The notes below the pieces were generated by a model. The model was not told where the DNA came from. It did no database searches and saw only the letters and a list, made by a program, of their open reading frames with translations. The translations under genes were made by a program, and so were the position numbers. A stretch of 64,000 bases of DNA. Origin: Desmodus rotundus (lineage: Eukaryota; Chordata; Mammalia; Chiroptera; Phyllostomidae). The stretch spans positions 13,545,171 through 13,609,170 of the forward strand of contig NC_071388.1 in assembly GCF_022682495.2 (NCBI RefSeq), written 5' to 3'. Positions 1 through 11,638 of the stretch are shown here, in pieces (the stretch's first letter is position 1; each line of letters starts with the position of its first letter).

Positions 1-502
1 GGTGTTGTGTGGAAATAAAGGCATGAGCGTTGAGTGGACAGCCAGCATTGACCATGCTGGGAGATTTATTGAGAGTTAGGAAGCCAACGCTGTGGTATAA
101 AATATCTTTATTGAGTTAGACTGCAGACTTAATCACAGTGGAAGGCAGGAGTTTACAAATAATTACAGGATTTACTATAATGTGGTTGTGCAGTGAATCT
201 ACCAACCTTCGCCTCCCAAGTATCCATTTCTAGAGATTTTGCCTACCCGTTTGCAGAAAACCATTTTTCTTTTATCTCCAGTGACCACAACTTCTTCATC
301 ACATGGTATATTATTTAATTGTTTTGCTACTTTTACAATGATTTAAATTTTTTATATTAGTACCATAAAACTAAATAAAAATCTAGTAGAACCTACTTTT
401 GAAACTAATTAATCATAGACTGAAATCTCTTTAATATGATAGAAAAAGTATTCTTTCCTTTCAAGCTTTCATTTTCTTTTCTTCCTTCCCTCTCTTTTTC
501 TT

Positions 503-527
503 TCTCTCTCTCTCTCTCTCTCTCTCT
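503..527. repeat. (TC)n microsatellite
   Basis: About twelve TC units sit inside a longer pyrimidine-rich tract at 474-540. No gene is adjacent. It is simple-sequence DNA and probably length-polymorphic. Confidence 0.9.
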
Positions 528-689
528 ATTCTTTCCCTTCTCTCTATATCCCCAAACTCCTGTCGATGGTGAACATACATAGTTAGCTTATATGCTGCTG
601 CTGTTACACGACCACATTGATGATTATTCAGGCAATAATTCTAATAATTACAGACTATATTGCTTACCAAAAAACCCTTTCTTTTGATT

Positions 690-1300
690 TATTTCAGAGT
701 TTGTGCTAACATTTCATGACCAAAAAAATACACGTGGGAGACGTTTTCTAAGTTCTTGAATATGAGAATGTCTATGTTGCCTCCAAACATGAATGATTGC
801 TTGGCTGGATATAGATTTGAGTACAAGTCGATAGTCATCTTAACTTTATAGAAGTGGAACAGCTTGCTTTTGAAATATAGAATTGTGAAAAAGAATTATG
901 GCATTGAAATGGTTTTCTTTTTTCTATGTTGCCTGGTTTTCTGCCAGGATGGTGTTAGCTTGCTTCATTTTTTTTTTATTCTTATAATTGTCAAGATCTG
1001 TTTTTGTCCGTTATTTTTCATTAAATCTGCCTATATCCAGGTAGGCTTTTTTTCTGATTTAAAGTCTCAGCTCTCTTTGGCTTAGTAAACTTATCTTCAT
1101 TTTTATTTTCTTTGTTACTTCTTCCATCTTCTGCAGCGAGTATTTCTTTATCACATGGAATTCTTATTATGAACATCGGGGAACGCCCGGGTCAATCTTC
1201 CATCTTCCTATTATCTTTTCACTTACTGTATTGATCCCTTTGCTATTTTCTTCAGTGTTCCGGGTAGGGTAGGTGATATTTCTACACTGTGGAGCCACCC
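690..1300 (-). repeat. probable old L1 3' sequence, antisense
   Basis: The plus strand carries order and wording reminiscent of the antisense strand of old mammalian L1 elements: a 'GGCTGGATATAGA' motif near 803, then T-rich text and 'TTCTTATTATGAACAT' near 1161. Divergence is high and the boundaries are guesses. Patchy similarity may continue to about 2.7 kb. This is a recollection of consensus text, not an alignment. Confidence 0.35.
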
Positions 1301-3463
1301 GTCTGCTGCTCACTGCCTCCACTGATTAATACTTAGAAACATAACATTCATCTGGAAGCAACTTCTCTTTATCTTTAACTGTTCTATTTTATAGATGTAC
1401 AGCCCTTTCATCTTTCATGGACATTAAAAATGCGAGGCTTTCAAAGTTTTCTTCTGTTTCTATCAGGAAGGTTGTGTCATGGGTGAAAATGATCTCTGAT
1501 GCTTCAGATAGATCTGCGTGCTTATAAACTAATTTAAACATGTTTTATTTTTCTGTTCATCCTTACAGAAGATAAAGGTTTTGCCACTATTGAGAAGTGA
1601 AATAGTTTTAACCAAGTTTATGCGGGACCCCAATTAAAACTTTGGATTCATGGGCAGAGAAAGTATAAATGTATGTTCAGTTTAATTTTTTTCCATATTA
1701 GGGTTGAAGTTGTCTTTGAGGAGGGGAAGAATGCCACCACCAGAGGCATTTGCAAAGTAGAAGGTTTCATTCCTATGAGGTTTTCAAGTGTTGGCAGGTA
1801 GTGTCTGCAGTGAACTCTTCTCACCAGCCTGCTGTGGCATTTTTATGACCTGCGTGGGGGACTATGTGTCTTCACCAGATACAAGCTTGGAAGGATTGCT
1901 GGTACCACAAGCTCGCCGCTCTCTGTGGCAATATTTACTGGACAGTATGGGGCAAGAGTAGGTTTATACTTGTTTGCATGGAAGATAATACAATAATTAA
2001 TAGGTAATACAAGAACGAACTCTGTTCAGGTACACACAACTGGAAACCTACTTGTGCCTCGCCCTGTATTTCCCGAAGCGTCTTTTGAGGTTGTAACTTT
2101 CACTCAATGACTGACTCATCACTCTGACTTAGGGTTCTAGTTGGGGTACTAGCCACATACTCCCCAGAATGGTTTCTCCTTTGCACTCGCTACCCTGCAG
2201 GCCGGTCTTGCCGAAAGTCTGTGTAGTGAAGATTCCCGAGGCTTCTGGCCTGTGTATAGCACTTTTTTTTTTTTTTAATGTCCTTGTGGAGATTTGTCCC
2301 CATTTTCTGTTATTCCTTTGGTCATTTCACTGAAAATTTGAGACGTGGAGGATACGAAATAGAGGAGCTTATTTTGCTGTAAACATTTTTAAAATTATGT
2401 TTGGGTTTGAGTCTTTCTGTTCCTGTTTTGCAATATTCACTGCGGAGCCCCATCCTGGAGGGGTCGTTTCCTGGGACCTAAACCAAATTTGATTCTCAAT
2501 TTTTTTTTGTCTGTTATTGTTCAAAGCTACCATTAAAACAGATTCTTTCTTCTTTACATGGAGTCTATCAGCTGTAGAACCAGAACCTTCGATCTTACTA
2601 TTTTTGTGTGTATTGCTACCACACAAATTTGTACAGAGCAGGTTCCATAGAATTTCTCCATGTCATTCTCTGAATTCCCTGAAGTAATTTCTGTCTTTGG
2701 TGATGGCTGGATTGGATAACTTTTCTTGTTTCCAGCAAAGAAAAGAGAAGCCATCTTCTGGAGTATTGTCTAAAAAACTCTCACCCTTATGTTTTTTTTC
2801 CTTTGGCTTATTAAACAAAACTCCACTTTAAAGACACTTCTGCTATTGGTGCTGAGATCAGCCCAGAAGGCAGAATCAGTGTTGCTATTTGCTTTAAGCC
2901 CATTACCTAAGAGGAAGATGAAGTTCTTAGGAAAAAAGCCTCAAAGATTTATTTATGTAAAGTTTAATAATATTGTTTACAAAACGAACTTTCTCCATAA
3001 GAACACAATGTTCTCAAAAAAGTGTTTCCAGCAAAGGAGTGCTTTCATTTATTCTAACACGTTTGCTTAATTCTTTTACTTATCTGGTGAGTGGCACTAA
3101 CTAAAATCTACTTCAGGGGGCCAAGTATTTTATACCTTTAAATCACTCTCTTGAGATGGTTTTTCCTTTCTAGATGGTGATAATATTAATATTTATAATC
3201 AGTTTTATTTCATTACAGGGCAAATCACAATGTTAACTAGATTGCATTTTTTTAAAATATATTTTTACTTTACTCAAGAGCCCAGACAAGCCAAAGTTAG
3301 AATTTTGTCTCGTAAATATTTACTCTTTTGTTCATATATGGGATGTTCTGTGATCAGTACTGGCAATGAAAGTAGGGATGGAACAATTGGCCAGTCTGCT
3401 GCTCCTTCAGTCCCTGAAATAATCCACAACGAAGCCTTAGCATATATTCCGGAGCAGAGCAGG

Positions 3464-3530
3464 CGATGTGATGGTGACAATGATGGTGATGGTGATGATG
3501 CTGATGACGATGCTGATGACGATGTCATCA
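3464..3530. repeat. imperfect (GAT)n repeat
   Basis: Imperfect GAT/GGT/GAC trinucleotide units run for about 65 bp. Read on the plus strand they give an Asp-rich tail (frame 3230-3574), on the minus strand a Ser-rich run. Both open frames are produced by the repeat and are not evidence of a gene. Confidence 0.85.
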
Positions 3531-4468
3531 TACTAGAGCCACATCTTCTCCCCGTTTTCCGGGCTACTATTTGAGAAGCATCGCTACCTAGTAGAAGTCT
3601 TTTCTTAAAAGAAGTTCCTTTCACTTCTAGTGTTTTAAGGTGATCTTAGCTCTGCATGTATTCATGAAGATGAATTGCAAGAATATCCTTTACCCCAACC
3701 TGCATCTTCCCTTTCTCCAAATGCTACTTTGTTTTAGTTGTTCTTCACTTACGTGCCTCATGAGTAGTGTCGTTTACCTAAGTGCATTTGATGTAGGAGA
3801 ATTTTGCAAACCATCAGGGATTTCTGCACTTCCTCAGAGTGGTGGCTGTAGATAGTAGCTGAGGCAGCACCATTATTTGGATGATTTCCCAGAAGAAATT
3901 TGGAGATCTAAGAGTGGTAGCAGAGAGAGATTTCCCCATTTGTCTCTATTTTCGTTGTAATTTAGGTCCCTGGAAAGGATCAATATATTTGGTATTTATA
4001 TTCTTTTTCTAAGCAATAGAGTTTCAAGCTTAAATGCTAATTTGGGATTTTATTCTTTGTAAATGGCAATCTACTGCCTGTGAGTAACTCTCTCTCTCAG
4101 AAGCTTGGCCGTATTCCATCACTCTTGCCAACCCTAACCATGGGTGTTTCCTACAATGAGACCTCTGATTTTTCTCCTTGTTTCTCTTTCATCGTTTCTT
4201 GCTCAGAGAGCTGATCTATTTTCACAGATTGATTTGTCACGCTAATACTTTCTGCGCTTATTTCATATTGTCTGTTCTCTGTACTCATGTATGATTATCA
4301 CAATAATAATAAACATCACAAGATTTCACCACTAATGAAATCTAATTGTGAGAACTAATTTCATAATATCTCTTCCAATCACCAAATCAATAATCTTGTC
4401 CAAACTCTTTACCGTGTCAATGCTTAATATGTTTAAATGTTATCTTTTTCAATGAAGGTATATTTTCT

Positions 4469-4684
4469 TTTTTTTAAAGGATTTTATTTATTTATTTTTA
4501 AGGAAGAGGTGAAGGGAGGGAGAAAGAGAGGGAGAGAAACATCAATGTGGGGTTGCCCTTCACGCACCCCCAACTGGGGACCTGGCCCACAACCCAGGCG
4601 TGTGCCCTGACTAGGAATCGAACCAGTGGCCTTTTGGTTCACAGGCCCACACTCAATCCGCTGAGCTATACCAGCCAGGGCTAG
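4469..4684 (-). mobile_element. VES-type tRNA-derived SINE, copy 1
   Basis: Non-autonomous retroposon copied by L1 machinery. Read on the minus strand it begins at the CCCTGGCTGGTATAGCTCAG motif (tRNA-like head with A box), has a B-box-like GGTTCGATTCC, then a GC-rich body, a CT-rich stretch and an A-rich TTTA tail at the low-coordinate end. The 15-bp direct repeat GAAGGTATATTTTCT flanks it at 4454-4468 and 4685-4699, a perfect target-site duplication. The family is characteristic of microbats and is the main clue to the host. The A and B boxes are decayed versions of a pol III promoter. Confidence 0.93.
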
Positions 4685-4749
4685 GAAGGTATATTTTCTA
4701 AAATCTAAAGCTTATTCTCCCATTATTTTCATCTCCTCCAGATCTTTTG

Positions 4750-4905
4750 ATAATCAAAGTGTGACCCGTGGACCAATAACATTGAAGTCATGCGGGAGCT
4801 TGTTAGAACTGCAGAATCATGGGCCCTATTCCAGACTTTCTCAGCCAGAGTCTGCATTTTAACAAGATCCCCAGGTAAAAGCATCATGTCTGAAACCTTA
4901 ATGTG
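4750..4905 (+). mobile_element. MER5A-like hAT transposon remnant
   Basis: Non-autonomous DNA transposon fossil shared by placental mammals. Recognised by AAGTGTGACCCGTGGACCA near 4757, GGGAGCTTGTTAGAA near 4793 and TTTTAACAAGATCCCCAGGT near 4857, in the order of the MER5A consensus as I remember it. Terminal repeats are worn and no 8-bp target duplication is obvious. Confidence 0.8.
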
Positions 4906-5656
4906 AAAACAAACAGCCTCATGTCTTGTTTTAACAATTTTAACAAGATTTGAGCCATTCTTGGGCAGGCTGCTGCTGCTGAACCTTGGATTCCGTTCTG
5001 AGTAGCAAGACTGCAGAGCGGTCCTGATGATGGCAGAATTCTGGATCTGTGTCCAGTAAGGTAACCACTGGCTGCGTGTGGCTGAGAGATAACCTTTGGT
5101 CACTGCAGCAAAACCTGGGGCACTTAGTGGGAATTTAATAAATATTAAGAAAATGAAATCGAAAGATGTGATGCCATTAAAATAAAATTTCATTTCAGAT
5201 TCTCTGGCACATGTATTAAAGACAGGAAAGTAGATTGAAATATGCGTAGAGTTTCTAATAGCCACACCTCTTGTCTGACAACAAATTGCCTTCAGCTGTA
5301 ATCAGTAGAGTATATTACATTCAAATCACTTGTACGTTTTGTTTATTCATTTGCACCAAGAAGCTGACACGATTTTGCAAAGCCCTGACTTGCATGGACT
5401 TGGGCATTACTGGAAACAGCACGATGCTCCTATAGAAGGAAGGGATTTTGTTTCAGCACTGAATTTCCACAGCTTTCTGGGCTTTTTCCTATTTCAGTAT
5501 ACTATTTACTTATTTCCTATTTAAATTGATTTCAGTTGCCCCAGAAAACCCCAGGTTTTACAAAGGAACTGGTAAACCTTGTTTCTCTTGATTTTTTTAA
5601 AAGTTTGGAATGATGTACACACAGGACAATAAAAAATTGTGAACAACAAATTCTAG

Positions 5657-5856
5657 CAAGGGTGTCCAACCTGCGGCCATGGGCCGCATGCAGCCCAGGA
5701 TGGCTGTGAATGTGGCCCAACACAAAACCATAAAATTACTTAAAACATTATGAGATTTTTTTGTGATTATGTTTCACAATATATTTAATGTGTGGCCCAA
5801 GACAACTCTTCTTTTTCCAGTGTGGTCCAGAGACGCCAAAAGGTTGGACACCCCTG
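5657..5856. mobile_element. 200-bp terminal-inverted-repeat (MITE-like) element
   Basis: Begins CAAGGGTGTCCAACCT and ends with the complement of CAGGGGTGTCCAACCT: 16-bp inverted ends with one mismatch. Internally there are three GTGGCCCA/GTGGTCCA-like motifs. The structure is that of a short non-autonomous DNA transposon, probably hAT-like. I could not find a clean 8-bp or TA target duplication, so the superfamily is not proven. It has no coding capacity. Confidence 0.75.
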
Positions 5857-8800
5857 TAAATATACAGCATTATGATGTTTTGGTTTTAAGTTGACTCAAT
5901 TATTTTAAATATAACAATTTAATGTGATTTTCAAAATAAAATATAATTTTTAAGATAAAATGTTGATTTGTTAAAGTGCTAAATTTATTTAAAAATAATT
6001 GCACTGCTATTTATAGCAGCTATTTTATATATATATACTTTAATGTAAATAGTGTGATTTTGTTTTTGCCAATGGGAACGACCTGTCCCAGTATAGAAAA
6101 CATATTCACTCAACAGATATTAATCTGATTGAAAACACTGTGCGGATTAGAGGCAGGACTGTGGTGAGCACTCTTGCGGGAGGGAAAAATGGGTTTAAGA
6201 GAGGGCAGAGGGCTGTGTCCCAGGGCGCCCTCTGCTGGCTGGGGCTGGATCCAGGCCAGATCTCTAGCTGCTGTTTTCATTCTCCCCAACCCCTACCTCA
6301 TGGTGTCCTCATCTGGAATGGAGATTTGAAACTTTTATTATTTCTCTTTCCTGATAGTCTCTGCCAATGTCATGTCTCCTCTTTAGATTAGTAACTTCGT
6401 AATTTACAATCTCAGGGACAACACTGTCTCCTTAAGCTTATTTTGTTTATCAAAAGGAGTAGTGGAAGATGTGGGTACCAGATCTTAAGCAGATTAAAGC
6501 ACAGTTAAGTCCATACACTTATGAGATCTGTGAGTATTAAGAACACCACAGAGCCGTGTGGGAGCTTACTTTAGAAGTATCCTTGCTTTTGTCCTTCGAG
6601 AATTTTAGGTAAGTTTTCCTTTTTCTTTCCTTTTAAAGTGGGTCATTAAGGATGGTCATTTGCTGAAAGATGAACCCTAAGGGCCATAAGTGCAATGGAA
6701 ATGAAGTCGATTTTTAAAACTTAAGGAATGCAAGTACAACTTTGGAAAGTGTTTGGAAAAGAATGCTAAGTGTTTGCATTTAGTCCATTTTAGCAGAGAC
6801 AAGGTGTGTGCTTATCACGCTCACATGCTGTGAGCAATGCACGGACACTACTGCCCTTGCTCAGAAAAAATACCCGTGTCAAATCCCGTTGGTGTAAATG
6901 AAGCCTCCCGCCCCACACTGCAGCGCCACGATTGAGTTCACGTTCTAGGTGAGATGAATTTTACAACAGGTCATAGCATTCTCTGTCCTTTTTTGTTTTT
7001 AATAGTCTTTCTTACACTTATTATAAATTCCAGCATAAATAACAGTATGGCAAATGTGATGCTTCGTTTTCTTCCTCTTTTCTGTAGAATCTTGATGTAA
7101 CTATAAAATACATATCATGTTGTTTCACTTTTGAATATTAAATTAATACCTTATAATTAGAGGTTATTAACCCAACACTCTTCATGGCAAAAATCATGTC
7201 TGTCTAATAAGCTATCATATGCTTTTATTTAGAGTTATTTCTAGTACTTAGCACACATTCTATCAATTTCTTATGTTGGATCAGTGATTGCATAAATAAT
7301 GAGGAAATTACAGGACTGAGAGTGAAGATCAGTCAGTTATTAGCCTAAAGAAGGAAATTTGAGAAACAGGGGCTATTTGAACAGGTTCTGGTAGAAATAA
7401 GAAAATTTTTTGAAAGTTCTCCATAACTTCAATCAATATTCCTTTTGGTGCAATAAAAACAAAGTAATTTATTGGAAAGACTGTGTCTTCACATATTTGA
7501 ACCTCTGGATTAAGAGTATTATTTAAATCTTGTCTCTTTTCTCAACACAGCCTCAACCAGCTTCACTTCTTCCCCTGGAAGATCTCTTCTGAGGCTTAGC
7601 ATTTGATGCGTACCAATGACCTTGTTCACCACCTTCACTGAATTGGGCGCCAGTGGTAACTTTTATTTTACAAACAAAAATACTCTTCTCTTAAAGTAAG
7701 TAGGAAGAATGACAGGGCTTGAATTTGGGGTCTTTGTAAAAAATTATACACAGTTCAATTCTACCACATGATTTTAAACTTTATGCTTTGCACCATGTTT
7801 AGTTCAGACTAAATAATCCAATTTGCTGATCATTAAAGTTTTTTCTACTTATGGACAATTCCATGGAAAATTGTTAACTTCCACTTCATTAGCTGATGAT
7901 TTTGTGAAATAACTAACATTGAATGACCAAAACTCATATAATATGAAGAGTGAGACTCTAAATAAGCATCTGAGTGTTGATTGTTTCTATTGATCAAAAT
8001 CACCAGACTCCTTCTCAAACCTTTGGTGCATTTAGCCTGTACGAACATGAACTCATAATCTTGGAGGCAATTCTATGAGAAATTGCTAGAGCCTTAGAGA
8101 ATAGTATACACATATAAACTGTGTTTATATAAAACCTAAACTTTGATTAAACGCCTTCTTATTCATATCTTACAATGAAAGAAACAAAAATTACATCTAA
8201 GTCGTCTTGGGAGAGACATGATATAATTATCAAAAGATCAGTATATATTCAGAGCTGATGTTTTGTCTGACAAATTTCAATATATCCTTTTTTTAGGAGA
8301 AGAAATAAGAATTTAATCCTTTATTACAAGCCATGCGTTCGGTGCAATAAATTCAACCATTTTACCTGTCTTTTTTGTGAATGCCATCCAATTTTTCAGT
8401 TAATTGATGCTTCTTTACTGTTGATATAGTTTATCTAGGGGTGACTTATGAGACCAAAACTAATTACTTTACACTGTTATGTTCCCTTAATCATCTCACA
8501 TTTTTAACACAGAACTACACCTTTTCTTAACCTACTCAGAGTGCTTTGATTAATGTCACCCGTGTATTTGCAGTCCGTGATTCTGCGTCTTCAGGTGGCC
8601 AGCGTGAAGCAGAGTCGAACGTTTCATTTGAATATTCAGGGGTCGGCAAGAGCAGGTTTACGGTTGTGAGTACACAAAGCAGAGTTCATTCTTGTATTAT
8701 TAGTTATTTATTAATTCTCGTATTATTTATTATCATTATTAACCTACTTTTGCCACCCCTCTGTACTCAGGTTGTGCTGTCTCATTATCACAAAACCCCT

Positions 8801-8924
8801 CTTGACCTGGCCGCTGTCGGACTCTGGCCAAAAGAGGGTGATTCAGTGCAGCTGTGATCCTCTCCGTGCAGCACGCAAATGTCCTGATGTGGCCGTACTC
8901 AGTCATTTTTCCTAAATGGGATAA
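5857..8924. other. unassigned AT-rich DNA
   Basis: No exon, RNA gene or recognisable repeat stands out. There is a GC-richer patch at 6130-6310, where a plus-strand frame of 83 codons is open, but it has no splice context or domain. Most of the rest is AT-rich unique-looking sequence. Confidence 0.5.
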
Positions 8925-9005
8925 TCATAATGAAGATCAGCATATACAAAATGCTTACTGTATACACTGTGAGTCATTTTACATGTATTATATCCTTTAG
9001 AATTA
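8925..9005 (-). repeat. MIR fragment
   Basis: The phrase 'atgcttactgtatacactgtgagtcattttacatgtatta' is the complement of the 3' half of MIR (normally cttactatgtgccaggcac...tttacatgtatta). It is short and diverged. MIR is an ancient tRNA-derived SINE found in all mammals. Confidence 0.5.
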
Positions 9006-9525
9006 AACCCTGGATCCTTAATCCTTTGCACACATCTGTCGGGGTCCTGGCAAGATTCACTTATGGCACATTTATTCTGGGTAATTTGAGGAGACTTTAG
9101 TAAAGGCACTATCTACACATCTGTAGGCAGTTTTATTTGAAAACCATTCATACTGTACCTCAGAGAACGAAACTGTGGAGCTAGCAAAGGAAGGAGGCTG
9201 TTGCCACCCAAGGCCTGAAGGCCCATGGAGATGGAGTGGGTTACGGAAGTTTAGAGAGAGTAGCGGTACAGAGAGGGACAGCTAGGGGAAGCTGTGGCTC
9301 TCACGGCAGAGCACAGCCACCCGCCAGGGAAGCAGTGGGGAGGATGACACCTCTACCTCTCCTTCCTGTGGCCATCTGAGCTCCTGCTAGTGCCAGACCC
9401 ACATGAAAAGGACTCTTATTGGAGTAGAAGCCAGACTCCTGAGCACAAAACAGGATAGAGAAAGATGAAGAGGGAATTTAAAGAGGTAAATGGAAGGCAC
9501 CTACGTAGTCCTAGCCCCCATGCCC

Positions 9526-9597
9526 GGTTCACTTCCAGCCCAGTCTACACTGCCCAAGCTGGGTTCACTTCCAGCCCAGTACATATTGCTCATACAC
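9526..9597 (+). repeat. 36-bp tandem duplication
   Basis: The motif GGTTCACTTCCAGCCCAGT occurs at 9526 and again at 9562. The downstream halves (CTACACTGCCCAAGCT and ACATATTGCTCATAC) are also alignable. This gives two copies of a 36-bp unit, diverged by several substitutions. Confidence 0.8.
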
Positions 9598-9599
9598 AG

Positions 9600-10040
9600 A
9601 TTTTGAATGACCTCACCTACTATTTGCTTTATCAATTACTTTGCTCCCATCTGCATTTTTTCCTAAATGTTAAGCTCCCACAAGCCCTAGGGTCATTCCA
9701 CTTTCTGACCTGCATGCTACAAAGACTCTCTTCTGGAGTCTCGACCAGACTGGCTTCCTCAGTGTGTTTATGTGAGGTCCCCACGGTTGTCTCCCTTTAG
9801 AGCCTTCTTTAGTCATGCCACCTGCTGGCCCCTCCGTCACCAGTTACTTTTGCACACGTCATTTCTTTTTTGAAAAAACCTAACAAATATCATATGATAA
9901 TTCTCTTGTTTACTTCTTTCTTCATTAGAATTTGAGTGTAAAGGGCTATGATACATAGAAGACTATGTATCTTTTTGATCACTGTGTTTTTCAGAGGTTA
10001 GAATAGTTCTTGGCGTGTAGATGCAGTTCACTAATTTAAA
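9600..10040 (+). repeat. L2 LINE 3' portion
   Basis: Text such as TTGCTCCCATCTGCATTTTTTCC, TAAGCTCCCACAAG and, at 9930-10020, an 'attaga...tgtaaagg...gttcttggcgtgta' segment follows the order of the L2 3' end (as recalled). The open frame across it (9465-9800) is incidental. L2 is inactive in placental mammals. Confidence 0.6.
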
Positions 10041-10049
10041 AACAACCTT

Positions 10050-10190
10050 TGTATAATTAGGTCCTTATAACAATCTTCCTAATTGTACCGATGCAGACCT
10101 GAGGGACAGGTATGTCGAAGGCCATACAGCTATACAGATAGAACTAAAGCACAAACACAGGTATTCTTTATGCCCATGTGAGAAATCTCA
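10050..10190 (-). repeat. MIR fragment
   Basis: Complement of the MIR core: 'tccttataacaatcttcctaa', then a gap, then 'gatgcagacctgagggacaggtatgtcgaaggccatacagct', corresponding to the usual gaggaaactgaggcacagag...ggtcacacagct. Old and diverged. Confidence 0.65.
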
Positions 10191-11396
10191 CTCCTAACTT
10201 ACACAGCCTCTTAAGAAATTCACAGGAACAACACTATGTCTTTGTCTGTCCTGGCAGAGTTAATGAAGCTTTAAAGGATGACTAACTTGTAAACAGGGGA
10301 ATAGGTGAGTGATGTAAATTCTGAGTCAATGTTAGTAGCAGAGGAGAGGGGAGGATGTAGAATTCTTAACTGCAGGGTAAGTAAATCTATATAATGGAAG
10401 TTCCAGAATACGCCTTTGGACTGTAAACATTTTCCAGTTGACCGTATTTCACACAGAAAGCAACTTCTGTTCTGCATTGCTTTTCTTGATGGTTAGGCAA
10501 AAACAGCAACGGCTTGTTTGCTGAAACGCTAGCTCTTTGGATTAAAAAATAAATTCTAAATATGCACATTTAGCTCTTGTTGAAAAGAATAGGTACAATT
10601 TATATCCTTTCCTCATTTTATATTTCAATTAAGCTTATTTCTTTGCCTTCTCTTGCTTTTTGAATCAGATCCAGTTGAAGTGTGGAAAGGAATGTCACCT
10701 TTGGTCAAAAATGGACATTTTTTGCATTACGTAGTCCGTTCCACTATTCTTTCCTGGCCTTTGTTACACAAAATGGAAACAAAAGCTGATAAAGATGTTG
10801 GCATGAGAGGTGGGAGTGGGAGGCACTAGGAATGGGGAGAGGAGAATGGGAAAGAATATGTTTTAAACATTCACAAAGATATTGTTCCACAATTTCTTTT
10901 TGTGTACAATTCCTCGGGGAACAACCTGTCTGCTGGTGCTCTTGCTTTCCAAACTGGGCGCATTTCTCACTCACACCCACTGTGCTTGGTTTTACAAAAA
11001 GTAATGTGTGGAGAAGAGATACAGGCTACCTTAACGACTTAACTCTCAGAAATCCTCACCTTGACACTCTCTCTCCCAATTTAAAAATTTGTTTTTGTTT
11101 GGCAGTGAGAGATAAAACATTTTATCTTTATAATCATTCTATTTTATTGATTTTTGCTTCCTAAGCTTCCCAAACTATTCTTCTTACCAGGGTTGTGTTT
11201 TTGTGCTATTTCAAAGTCAGATTCCCAGTCAATAGGTGTTTACCTACTCCATGGTAGATATAAAGTTGTCCAACACCTGTCTTAACTATTCATCATGTTG
11301 AGAGCTCTAAATGCATGCCTGGAGTACATCACTCTTCACCTAGTAGCTGGCCATTTTTGTAGTGAACATGACCTTCATCCAAGATTTCAGCAACTC

Positions 11397-11628
11397 TTTG
11401 TTAAAATTTATTTATTTATTTATTATTTATATATTTTTTCCTCACCCAAGGACATGTTCATTGATTTTACAGAAAGGGGAAGGAAGGGAGAGAGGGAGGG
11501 AGAGAAACATTGACTGGTTGCCTCTCAGCCAGGGACTGAACCTGCACCCTAAGCATGTGCCCTGACCAGGAATTGAACCTGTGACCTTCCAGTTTATGGG
11601 ACAACACTCCAACTACACTGGCCAGGGC
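11397..11628 (-). mobile_element. VES-type tRNA-derived SINE, copy 2
   Basis: Same architecture as copy 1 on the minus strand: head CCCTGGCCAGTGTAGTTGGA, B-box-like GGTTCAATTCC, body CTGGTCAGGGCACATGCTTA and an A-rich tail at low coordinates. A 10-bp target duplication TCAGCAACTC lies at 11387-11396 and 11629-11638. Compared with the other copies the central body is shorter, so it is probably a different subfamily or a deleted copy. Confidence 0.92.
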
Positions 11629-11638
11629 TCAGCAACTC

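Larger units (their letters stand above)
1..4453. other. AT-rich DNA, mostly unassigned
   Basis: I see no exon here: open frames are short (the longest is 116 codons), lie in both strands over the same bases, and show no splice context or recognisable domain. The stretch holds a TC microsatellite, a probable antisense L1 remnant and a GAT-type repeat, listed separately. The rest is AT-rich with poly-T runs, for example near 2264, and cannot be assigned by eye. Confidence 0.5.

Noticed and set aside
3230..3574. Asp-rich plus-strand frame overlapped by a Ser-rich minus-strand frame
   Set aside because: Both acidic and Ser runs come from the (GAT)n repeat; a simple-sequence artefact.
4469..4684. 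tRNA gene on the minus strand
   Set aside because: The tRNA-like head belongs to a SINE with a body, tail and target duplications; it does not fold as a complete tRNA.
4729..5265. 178-codon minus-strand open frame
   Set aside because: It crosses the MER5A-like transposon and adjoining non-coding DNA. The translated text shows no domain and part of it is the complement of a repeat consensus.
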